A stretch of 64,000 bases of DNA from Elysia crispata (taxonomy: Eukaryota; Mollusca; Gastropoda; Plakobranchidae), in assembly GCA_033675545.1 (NCBI GenBank), contig JAWDGP010001945.1, positions 246,501 to 310,500 of the forward strand, given 5' to 3'. Below the pieces are notes generated by a model, which saw only the letters and a program-made list of their open reading frames with translations, was not told the origin of the DNA and did no database searches. The position numbers were made by a program, and so were the translations under genes. Below are positions 27,781 through 39,900 of the stretch, piece by piece (position 1 is the first letter of the stretch; the number at the start of each line of letters is the position of its first letter).

Positions 27781-30700
27781 TTTGAGACTCCAAAATGCGT
27801 TTGTTTCTTTATGCCTCTTAAGCAATTGGAAATGTTAGGGGAAAAAAAACAAAAAAACATTTTTTTTTATCCGTGCAATTATGCCTTTATTTTTTTCCTG
27901 TATATATTATTTAAGGGAAACGAATTATTAAATTCCAAATCACCAGTTGTATTTAATTTTTCAAGATTTTATGCTTTTTTCCAATGTGTATAACAACAGA
28001 GTGTCACATTCAACTCTCAAATCAAATAGAATAGAGAAGAGTTGTGAAAGAACTTACTGAATGTATGAAACTTAACTTGGAGTCCCATCTATATGTGCAG
28101 ATTTTGAGCTCAAATCGATCTACCTATTAGTTGAAAAAAAACTAGGTTGGCTTTGCTTTAATGTATCATCTTAAATCTCTGTTTCAATCGATCTTATCCA
28201 TTCGCCCAACCCCACCCTCAGTCCATTCTTACACCCGTTTCTTGAATTTAATTTTTTTTTCTCCTGTAATTTCCTTCGAGTGGTTCTGGATTTATATTTT
28301 TTGTTAATGAATTCTAATTCTTTGGTACCAATTTTGCTTAAATTCGAAATTTTTATCGAAATTGAGAGTAAAGGGAGACATTTACTGGCATTTCCGTCTA
28401 AGTGAGTAGTGTTTTCTTGCTTTTCTTTCTTCTTTTGTTAAAGATCGCCTTTATATTTTTAAGTCCGAGTAATCTAAATCACTGGTCAGCCATCTACTCC
28501 TGAGTTTGATTGAATTTTTGTTCCAGTTTCGATGGAGGTAGGTCGATTGATCTTGATTAGCCTTACATTGTTTAAATCTAAATCATTATCGATAACTTCT
28601 TTTTAGATGAGTTTTGAATTTTCCATTTGTATACATGAATCGCCTTTTTGGTAGATCTAGATTCTAGACAATACAGATAAGTGGAACTAAATTACTTTTG
28701 CACAGATTATTTTGTGTTCATCTATTAATTATTAAAGAAATTGCTACAGTAAAATTAAGTTAATGAAGATGGAAAAAAAATTGCTTGATAAACTATTCTT
28801 ACAAAACTATCACCTGTTATGAGGTTGGATTCAGAATCTATCACAAACTGACACATATGAGGAGTCGAACTGCCATTTCAAAAGTTGTCTCTATCTTTCT
28901 AAGGTGCGTATTTGTTGGGATCCTCCAAGCCGTATTCTATAATTTTATATCAGTATTGAAAAAATTTTTAAAGGTCTTGGAAAACTCTCTGGAATGGAGA
29001 CGGAGTGGAAAAAAAGGAAATTAAATCTTTCTGGAAATACTTCCTCGTGGTCTGCTCAGTCCTGAAGATAACACAACCAGATCTAGAGATCTAGTTCTTC
29101 ATGCAAAATTGTTTCAAGACCTGCAAAACTATGTATACTTGATTTTTAGGTAATTTTGTACAAAGCAAATTAAAGAAAACAGTTCAGTTTGTTGACTTAG
29201 AACTACATGATTTAGGCTCAGGAAGATCTGATTGTTCTCAATCCTGTAAATACTATTGAATTCTGATCTTTGAGATCTTCAATTTTTAAATTAAAAGCTT
29301 ATATTGTAATGAAATGAAGGCTATATTTTTATTATGAGATCCAAGTTTGATTTTCTGATCTTTGTTTGCTGAAAAGAATTTGAAGCTCACTTTATAGCAA
29401 GTTGATAGATTGAACTTTTGGAAGATATTAAGTAGCGAAATTGAAATTTTTTAATCCATCCCCTTGCAAGTCGCAAATAAGAAGAAGAGTCAGTTGAAGT
29501 CCATTTATTTAGTTAGAAAAGTCGTTTGATAGTAAAGTTTATCTCTTGTAAGGATTCTCAGTACATCTATTTGATCTCTATCTTGACCTTAAACCTTTAG
29601 TCATAGAAGCATTGCATGACATATGTCACCTTATTTGGTTCTACTTACTTAAATTAGTGTAACAAGCAGAACATTGCAGCAGCTCGTCATAGTGAAATAC
29701 TTACTTGCTAAATTCGTCAACCAGAGACTTCTAAGTATAGTTGACAAGTTGTGCTCGAAGTTATTCTCTGAATCTGGGCTTCGTATAAAGTAGAATTTTG
29801 AAATTGTAATGACTGAGATTATAGACAAGTAATAAAAAAAAAATTATCAGAAATGGACATTGGATTCTACTCTAAAATTTAAAAAAATAAACCTTTTGTC
29901 AGTCCTATTCAATTTTTATAAGAAGAGCGGACCAAATGGATGAAGAATTGAAATCCTTTTGTGGCAAAATAAGGAACTGCACTTTCAAGAGTAGTTCTTC
30001 ACTTGATCTTTGCATAACAATGAAGTTTAGACTCAGGTTAAAAGGTTTAGGTGTTTTCTGTTTTAAAAAAGATGGCTCATTTCCTACCAATTTGTCATTA
30101 AAGTACATATGAGATGTACATAATGTTTATTGATACTCTTCCTTTACTGTAAATTTTGTGTTCTGAACAAAGCAAAAAATGAAATCTTGCAAACCGATAA
30201 AATCATATTTGTCTAGTATCCTCCTAAAACTGGATTCAAAATTTTTTTTTTTCTTTTGCATGAACCATGACCCCTGATCTTAGTATAGTATTATCTTTTC
30301 AATTTCATGCTTTTTGGTATGCTAAACTGTTTAAAAAAAATATGATGTAAAATTTTGTTGACAATTTGAAAGTGACACAACATCTTTTCAAGAAATTAGC
30401 ACTTCTTCATTAAATTTGTATAGAACTTGAAAGATCTCTATACCTCTATACTGAACACTGATTTACTGCTATCTTATTTCGATCTGTAAATCATGGACCT
30501 CATCCCGTAAGATGGGCTTCTGCAAGACAAAATAAACTCATAATGCTAATTTTTCACATCAGTTGTCAACCACATTGATTTTATCTTATCATTACTTTGA
30601 GATATGATTGTTCTTACAATTAGGATTTGTAAGTTGTTGATTTGAAATTATTGCTCCTGCATGGGTGATTGATAGACACCTAAGGCATCAAAGCAATTAA

Positions 30701-30957
30701 ACAGAAGATTTACCATTGTCTAGAGATTGATATATATATATATACATACACACACAATCATATTTTCACACTTTTAAACAGGTTGCTAGCTAAGTAAAAG
30801 TCGTAATAAATGGAATTGACATATGCAACTTTGGGTGTATCATTCACATTTTTAGCCCATATTCATAGGTCAGTTTTATGTCATGCATTGTGAATGGTAA
30901 TGAACCTTGCTCGAGCATATATTATATCAATAATTTGTTTAATTATTTTGTTTCTAG
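27781..30957. promoter_or_regulatory. Shared head-to-head upstream region of DNAJC8 and CNOT2 (inferred)
   Basis: The two genes are divergent, with 3.2 kb between their start codons. CNOT2 should begin with at least one noncoding exon here, because an acceptor (TTTCTAG, ending 30957) lies 40 bp upstream of its ATG. A donor-like AAGTGAGT near 28399-28406 is one possible end of that exon. No TATA box or defined binding site is claimed. Confidence 0.4.
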
Positions 30958-30997
30958 GTATTTTGATATTGTGATTAGATCTACATAAGCTGTACAA

Positions 30998-33900
30998 ATG
31001 ATGTTCCGACAGGATAAAGATCTGCCATCTGGGGTAAGATTTTTTTTTCCATGAACCTTCATGACAAATAGTGTCAATTTTGTACCACAGTACTTACATA
31101 AACAAGCCCTAGATAAACAACAGTTTGATCAATAAACGTTAGATTTATTTATAACAGTTATTTAATAATTGCTTAGATAAAGCAGTCAGTAGTCAGGAAT
31201 AGCTGATAATTGTATGCCAGATAAAAGCACCTAGGCTAAATGGTCACTTAGTGGCATGACACATTTTTTGGCTCTATGATTTATATCATAAACAATACAC
31301 TGCTTTTTTTTAAAAAGTTAGCAATTACTATTTAACTTGAAGAGACATACACTTAACCACCTCAGTAATTGGCAGGAAATTCTGCTTCCCTGTGTACAGT
31401 TAGGCTGGTTGATATAGATACAAATGCAAAAAGTGAGTTGAGGCTAAAGTAGACCTACAAGATGAGTTTGGAAATCACAGAGGAGATAATTATGCAGCCT
31501 TCTTGCTTCTCTGCCTTCTCCATAAACATGGGAAGAAAAAATTTATGACTGGTGACAGCTGGCCCTTAATTCCTTTGTTGTTTTGAAATAAAAAAAAAAG
31601 TATGAAACAAAAGGAAAAACTAAGTAATTATAGAACCTGTAATTGCAGTAGGACTACCTGCTTTCAATAGTTTACTCAATCAAACGAAGCAACTTAAATT
31701 TGCAAGTGATCATTTTACCCCTTATTTATAAACATACACATCTTCCAGTTGTAAACAAGCCTTCCAAGCACTATGTGTTGTACAAGAAACTGCTGTAAAC
31801 ATTTTTAATATACACATTAAAACTCAGAAAAAAACAAGATCTCCTGTTGCAATTTACTGCTCTGGCAATTAGATGGTTATTGTCAATGTCCAAAAAAAAA
31901 AAGAGAAAAGGTCTTTAACTAAGGAATGCCATCTGTTTATTTGCTTTTGTTTACAACTTTGCTAAACAATACTTGTTTTCCCAAGGAGTTGTAATGATTG
32001 GTCAGAAGTGTTTTATGCGGAGATATACTTGTGCGTGAATGATGCATTTTGTGTGATTGGATCCAAAATTTGTACAATTAAGTGGGCAAAAATTCTCTCC
32101 GCTACGAAGATTGATTATTTTTATGTTTCGTCATTCTATCTTTTTTTTAAGAGCTTAAATAAGGAGAAAAGCAAGGATTTTTACAAAAACCCTACATTCG
32201 AATGGTTGTTGTCATTCCTGACCTCATAATTATTTTTAGATCAAATTTTATTCTAGACTTAATTCATTAATGAAATAAAATTATACTCTTATGGTGAAGG
32301 TTGCCATATTTTCAAAAATCTTTTTCATCAAATATATTCTTGAATCTTGCCATTTCAAATTTCAAATTTCTGTACAAGTCTTATACTCTTTTCTTTTAAT
32401 ATAGATGATGCCATCCCAATCACCTTCTCAGATGGCAGGCTTCAGTGGCAGTACAAACTTTTATGGACAAGGTATGACATTCATATGAAGAGTCATAAAT
32501 ATGCATTCTGTTTTCATAAACTACAGCTTTGTTGACTTTTTAAACATAGAATAATCTTGTACTTTTATTAAGTTAATTTAGTATGATTCTATCAAGCATC
32601 ATACTCATTCATGAATAGTGTAAGTTGAAATAAATTTAAAATCTAACCATAACATTACTATACGCCTTGGTTTGTTTTTGTGTGCGTGTTTTCATTTTCC
32701 AAAATAGGAACTTTCTGCATTTCACACACTTCGGATAGAAAATGCTAAAATATGGTAAAAACCAATTGTATTATATAAGATTTTGAGATTTATAATGTTA
32801 TGAATAGATATAAAACAATTTTTTTTAAATTTTTGCTTGAAAAGGTACACTACCACTACCCCAAAGAGCCATAGGGGGCAACCATTTCCGTAGTGGAAAT
32901 AGCACAGGGCACATAACCCCTACCAGTATGAATCCTGGCTTCCCCATGGGCCTTCAACAGCAACAGCAACAGCACTCTCCAAACAGTATGGCAGCCATTG
33001 GGCCTAGGAGTGTGCTGGGCGCACAAAGTCAAGCAAACCAAGCCAGTATGGCTAACCTACAGAAAAGAACATTTAAGTAAGTAATTTTAAACTGTTGAAC
33101 ATCTTAAAAATCTCATGTCTATGAGAGTGTTTAGATAATTAAAAGATACTGGATAATAGTACAGTAGAACATGACAAGGCCGAACACGAATTCCTCGAAC
33201 TCATCCATTTTCCCCTCCTAATTCTCTCTGTATTCCCTTCTTATTTCTACGTTTTAGTCAAACTAGTTCGAAGTATTTATGAAAAAAAATGTTCTTTTCC
33301 TAAGAAATTTGACAGACTGTGGCTTTCATCATATTCACAGATCTTAAATTTTAATCAAGTGGTCTACACAGCTGTTGGTATCTTCAAAACAAGCACACCT
33401 TACCCCTCCCTTTCACTTTGTAGAAACAATTTGTGGACAGGTAGCCTAGCCATTCATCCATAGTCACCAGGGAGAGAGACACCCCCTCTCCTGCCCCACC
33501 TTACTGTAGCTTAGTCCCATACACTGGGTGCCAGTTTTCTGTCTGCGCCTGTTCTAGGTCTACCTGTCGCTAAGTCTTCAAGTTCAAAGGAGCCATTTGT
33601 TAAGAAGATTTGCTCGTTCCTCATGCCCAAGACATGGGTAATGATGACAGGTAAAGCTGTCTGGGCCTACCCCTTGCTTAATCAATCAGTACATAGGTGT
33701 GAAAAAAAATTGGCAGGTAAGATCTCTTTATTGACCGTTAGGACACTAGATAGCTCAAAAGGACTGATAATAGTGAATTTCAGGTTCAAACCTCTGGTGG
33801 TATTAGGTCTAGCTATGCCTTGACGAACAGCCCTTGTCTGAGTTAAAGATTATTCAGGTATAAGCATTTGAATGTCGACTTTAGACTAAATGTACGCCTA

Positions 33901-36900
33901 GCTAGAAAGAAATTTGTGATGGAGATCTGAATGTAACCTAGAGTTTAGATCTAGATCTAGCAAAGTAGCATGAAGAGTTTGAGATCCAATAAGGCCTGGG
34001 ATTTGGAAACAAGTATTTTTACATAAACAAGTTGGGAACGACAAATCGGATAGTTCGGAGGTATTGGCCTTCCGTTCTCTATTTGAAGTACCTAAGGTAG
34101 GGAAATACCTCAAATCAGATATCCCCGTAATGCTCAGAGTTGTACGGAAGTAGCCAAGAAAACATAAAGCCTCTATAAGTTGTTAATGTACTTCAAAATA
34201 TTCCTTAAAACGCAAGTGTTAAAAATAGATTTGTTCGAACATGGCTTCTTTGAACATATAAAAATTCCCAAATGAATTCGAGGAAACTGTGCTTCACTGT
34301 ATATTGTTTTACCAAATATTCATTAATGTTTTTCATAATGTTCATCTTATATAATGAAACCTTTTATTTTTTTTTTACTGTATCTCTGTGTTTTGTTCAG
34401 GGATGATATTGGGAATTCTTAAAACATTGAAAATAACATTCTTTTCACCAAGACACATTTTTTATTTATGTGTTTTGTTTTGGGTTTTTTTGTTGTTGTT
34501 GTTGTTTTTCAGTCAAACAATTCTGTTTGACGATAAATTGATGTGAAAGAATGATTTACTTGCATCTATAAAAATTTGTATTTAAACTTGATTTGATTTC
34601 TTTTTTTTTCCAATATGCTCCCCATTGGAGTTGCCCAAGATGCAGACATTTGAAATGCCTAATGTTGGCAACAAAACCATAAATGCTTCTGATTCAGCTG
34701 CAATATATGCTTTTAAGATAAAAAGAAGATCAAATAAATAAAATTTCATATATGTTTTTGTGTTTTTTTTACAGCACAGGCCCAATGCAAAATTTTGCTT
34801 CAAGCTATGGCTTTGGTGGTACAAGAACTTGTAAGTTTAGCATTGTTTGTTGTTGTTTGCTCTGATTTATGTAAAAAAAACTATGGCATGCTGAAGATGT
34901 TTCTGTTGAAAATTTATTTCATAAGTGCTTGGCACATTTGCTTATCTTCTTTTTCTGAACATGTAGCTTTCAATGAATGACAGTTTTTCAGATTTTTTAT
35001 TTATCATTTTTACTCAACAGTGGACTCTCACCCTGCCATTGATCTAGCAGACTTTCCTATCTTGAGCAGTAGATCTTCAGCCACACCAAATCCAATGCCC
35101 TCAACACGCAATTATGGTACGTTCTTAAAGATTGTAAACAGATGGATGTTCTTATTATTCTCCTTTACTATAAATCAATCTCTAGAAAGTAAATTCCATT
35201 TTACATTATCAACACACACAAAGAATTTGTCTCTTACTCGGTCTTATGTGTCCAAGGAGTCTCACCTAACTAAGTCTTGCAAGATTGCCAAACTGAAGCA
35301 CCATTTTGAAATTGGGGGCTGCTCCCCAGTTTTTTCTTCAGCCTTGTCAGGAAAGGTATTGGAGCAGACCAGCCATTCATTCCGATTTTTTATGGAAATT
35401 TGGTCTTTTTCTGATTTTCGGAATATTGAGGAAGTATTCAGATTTTTTTCCGAACTGAGTTTTCTCTGTTATTTTATTTATATTTTTTTTACGAGATCGA
35501 CAGACAGCCTGTGCAAAAGAATAAATGTGGACCATATAATTGTATTATATAGGTATCGTTTTTTTTTTTATTATAGATTATTAACCCGTTCCCCGGCATT
35601 TAACATCTGATTCCCGGCAAGTGGGTGTAGTACACCCATATACTAATTATATAGGAAAAATAAAATTACCCATTTCCTGGCAAGTGAATGTAGTACACCT
35701 GTATATATATATATATATATATATATTTTGTATAATTAAAATGCCAATTATTTTATCTGAGATTTGATGACAAAACAACAACAACTGTTCGTCGAGGAAG
35801 AGATTTGCTTGCACCAATAAGGGATCTATGGGACTCGTTCCACAGCAATCTTGCAAAGTATTATGTTCCAGGGGAGAATCTTACCATTGACGAGCAGTTG
35901 GTACCATTCCGGGGGCGATGCAGCTTCATCCAATATATGCCCAGCAAGCCAGACAAATATGGCCTTAAAATCTTTTAGGCATGTGACTCCTCAACAAACT
36001 ACCCACTTTGAGGCACTCCCTACCTTGGAAAGACGACAACAAGTGCAAAACTCGCTGAAAGAAACTTTGGGGTAGCGGCAAACGTAACGACACTTACACA
36101 AGATTTCTGTGGAAGTAGTCGCAATATCACCTGTGACAATTATTTCACAGATCTGAAACTGGCCGAAACCTTCACAAATAACAAACTTACAATGGTGGGG
36201 ACTATCAAGAGGAACAAGCGCTTCTTGCCAAAAGCCTTCCAAGAAAAAAAGCACATTCCACTGGGAGAGTCAAAATTTCTCTTCAGGCATGAAACCACCC
36301 TCGTGTCCTTCCAAAGCAAGAGGCAAAAGAATGTCCTTCTCCTAAGCACCATGCACAACAAGGCTGAGGTTGGTGTCAATGGCAAGCCGGACATCGTCCT
36401 AACCTATAACAAAACAAAGAGCGGCGTTGATGCTATGGATCAAATGACACACATTCACCATCAAACGGAAGTCCAAACGCTGGCCGATGGTGTACTTTTT
36501 CAACATCCTTGACCTTGGATCAATCGCTGCCAGGGTTGTTTTCAAGTGTGAATTCCTGGTTCATACGCTGAGCCATGAAGACAACAGAGAGAGATTTAAC
36601 TTGACTGTTGCATGGTCGCTTGTGGTGGCTCAGATTGAGCAACGCGCCACCTTCCCATCACACCATGAGAACATCGCTTCTGTTTTGAAATCCCTTTGCC
36701 CAGAGCCACAACCTGCACCTCAGCATCCCCCAGCAAAGGTTGCAAAAACTGACTGGCCAGCTAAGAAGCAAAAGCGATGCTCATACTGCCCTGCAAAAAA
36801 GGATCGGAAAACAAAAACTGTCTGCAATACATGTGAACATGACACATTTGCCAAGATCACGCTGTGTTCCTCTGCCAAAATTGTTCATAGTTGACTAGAA

Positions 36901-39900
36901 TGGTCACATTTTACACAGTCGTATTGCATCTTAGTGTTTGAAGGATTAGGAGCTCAAACAATAGTCAAGTGAATGTGTGTATGTGTGCGCCTGTATGAAA
37001 GAGAGAGAGAGAAGGGTTTGTAAGGGAGTGGGAGGGAAAGGGAAAGATTGTTGGCCTTTGGGGTAAGAAGTATTTGGAAATGATGGGAATAAGGAGGGAG
37101 GATGCAGAGTGACAGGGAGAGCAAATGGATAGGGGGAAAGGAGGGGTCTTGTAAGACTACGAGGAAAGGGGGAAACAAGTTTTTTTTTTCAATAATATTG
37201 CTACGAACAGTCTATTAATTACTTGTAAGGAATTAATTTGTTCATGTATTTGATCTACATTACCTGTTCCAGTTACTATTTGAAAGTATTATTAATAAAT
37301 TTGGTGTTATAGCAGTGAGCTGTTTATTATTCTTTATTAAAATGTCTATAAAAGAGTGTATGGGTGTGATACACCCACTTGTCTGGGACTTTTGAAAAAA
37401 ACTTTGACCCCGCATAACCTACACCATAATACTAAATATGCAAATTTTTACCCATGAAGGGAACCACACCATCTACCATGAGGATTAGGTGGAGTATGAA
37501 CCAAATCCAAAAGACGCAACTCGTTTTATTAGCAAAATACGGAGCAGGCGGGTGGATTACACCCACTTGCCGGGGAAAGGGTTAAATGCAGTATCGAAAT
37601 TGGTATCAATAATGTAGTTGTAACCACCCCAAACATTGATTCTGCCGAGATGTTAACTGTGTTGTTTATTTATCTGGGTTTCACCGTCTCTCTATCTTCA
37701 CATCTTTATCTAATAAGACACTTAGTAAGAGTAATTTATACCACAGTTCAGCTCTTTTTTTTTCATCTAGATCTTGTCAGTTATCAAGATCATTTGAGAA
37801 ATCCTAAATAGATAGCTAAATCTAGAGTAAATCAAGATGACATGACAAAAATTTTAGGTCTATAAAAAGTAAAAAGGAGATTTCGTAAGATTTAGTGTTT
37901 GGAGTCTTTATTTGAAAGCAAACTTTTCAATCTGTACAAGATTTTGACCATTTTATCTAATGTAGATCTGGATCTAGGTTATCTAAATCATGCTTAACTA
38001 GTCTCACCGTCACAGCGAAATTTTTGTACTTTTAAATTGACCTGTTTCTCTATGAAGTGATCGAACAATAGAGTGGAATATACTCTAGAATTTTTCACCA
38101 TGTAATTATTACAAGCTCAGAAACCTTTTCGTTATCAGAATTCAGAGCTATACTGATAAATGAACATTCATCAAAGACTCTGTATGTGTTTTGTAATGTA
38201 TGCTTAAAATGCAAAGTAAAGCGAGTCATTCAGATTTTTTGACAGAATCATTTAGATTTTCTTTCCCTGGAGACTGGGTGGTCTGTTGGAGATGGTTGAG
38301 AAGTGTGCTGCTTTCAAGTACATAAGCTGGTATATGATCTGCAATAGTACTGCCCCAAAGGACTTTTGGTGGCACCAGTTACTGTCTTGAGATGTGTTTA
38401 TAGACTGCGATGGCCAGTGTGAACTAAAAAGATTGTTGTTTGCTTTCCACTGTTGAGGCTGTTTAATTGGTCAAATTGTGGTTTGTAGCCTCTTGGTTTT
38501 TGTGAAATGGCAGTATTACGGACAGTTTCGACCTTTAAAAGAGTCATGGGGTGCTATATTGAACCCATCCAGCTGCCAAAGAAATTGGAGACAGCAGAAA
38601 TGTGATTCCTATGTAGAATGCTATGAATCTCATGGATGGCAAAGAAATCAAACAAAACATTGTTACGAGAAGGTGACACAACACGATCACTCATAAATAG
38701 AATACGTAAACATCAGGCAACTTTTTGGGCCTTGTGATGAGAAGAGAGAAACTGGAACATTTTTTGACAACTAGAATAATAGAAGGAACATTTATCACTG
38801 GAAAACAGTGAGAAAAGGTGTGAGATGGACTAACAAAGTGACTAAATGTAAGACAGGTGACAGATGCGCTAAATGTGACCAGGAATCCAGATGCATTGAA
38901 GCTCATAATTGCTTATGCCAAAAAGCATAGCAGGGCACTTGTTTGATAAGTATCAACTAACTCTTTTACATTTGGTTTTTTCTGTATTTATCCTTTCCAA
39001 AAATAAATATATGCACTTTATATCTGTCTGTATCAACAAAGAAATGAATCTGCCCCTGTGGTTTACATTGTGTATTTCATGTGGTATTTTTTGGTCAGGC
39101 CCTGTCTCCTTTGATTAAAATTTGTATATAGGCCCTAGTTAAAAAACATATTGTTTATGTTTCTATTTCTTTCAAAAAATGGATAGTTGAGCCAATGCTA
39201 AGATATTAACTTCTTAACATTAGTTGCTAAACTATCTTATTCTATTAGTAGGTCTCAATGGCAAAGTAAATGTTGATATAATAACAATCTATTCCTCAAC
39301 CAGACATTCTCTCAAAGCTAGTGATAGAAGCTCATATTTGCTGCTTATGATCATTGAGCTCTTTTCACCAGGTTGATAATTTGTTGAACTATTTTCATGC
39401 CAAAGTTAAAAATGTTGATATGCAACACACTCAGTTCTGACTCTCACAGCTTTCAAGACAATTCATTCATTTATTTTCATGATATATTCCCTCAAGCTCT
39501 TAATTTTTAATCAGTCTGGCTTTGTCACTTTTGTTTACTTGCCACATGGGAAAAAATATGAGAAAAAAAGGTGTCCTAGGTAATCAGATTTTTTTTTTAT
39601 ATTTTGAAAAATAATTTCAATAACTTAAGCTGTACTGTTACTTTTTTATGAGACATATTTTTTTATGTTTTAAAATAAGTATAGGAGCCTTAAAAGTTGG
39701 TTTTAACATATTCCAGGGATATATGCATGCATTTGGCTGTATAATTAAGCTATGCCTTTTCATAAAAGAAATTTTAAGTTGTTTTCATCTCTCTCCTCTT
39801 CAGTTGGCATGGTGAGCAAACCAGCACCTGATTCAGCACCAGAATTCAACATTACACAAGAGGAATTTCCAGCACTCCCTGGTGCTCAAAGTAAGATTCT

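Noticed and set aside
33728..33800. tRNA gene
   Set aside because: A-box-like and B-box-like words are present, but no cloverleaf with paired acceptor and anticodon stems could be drawn; it is better explained as tRNA-derived sequence. The same applies to 48693-48765.
35020..35610. 196-residue plus-strand open frame
   Set aside because: Only its first 32 codons are a CNOT2 exon (35021-35116); the rest is read-through into the intron and the left end of the piggyBac element.
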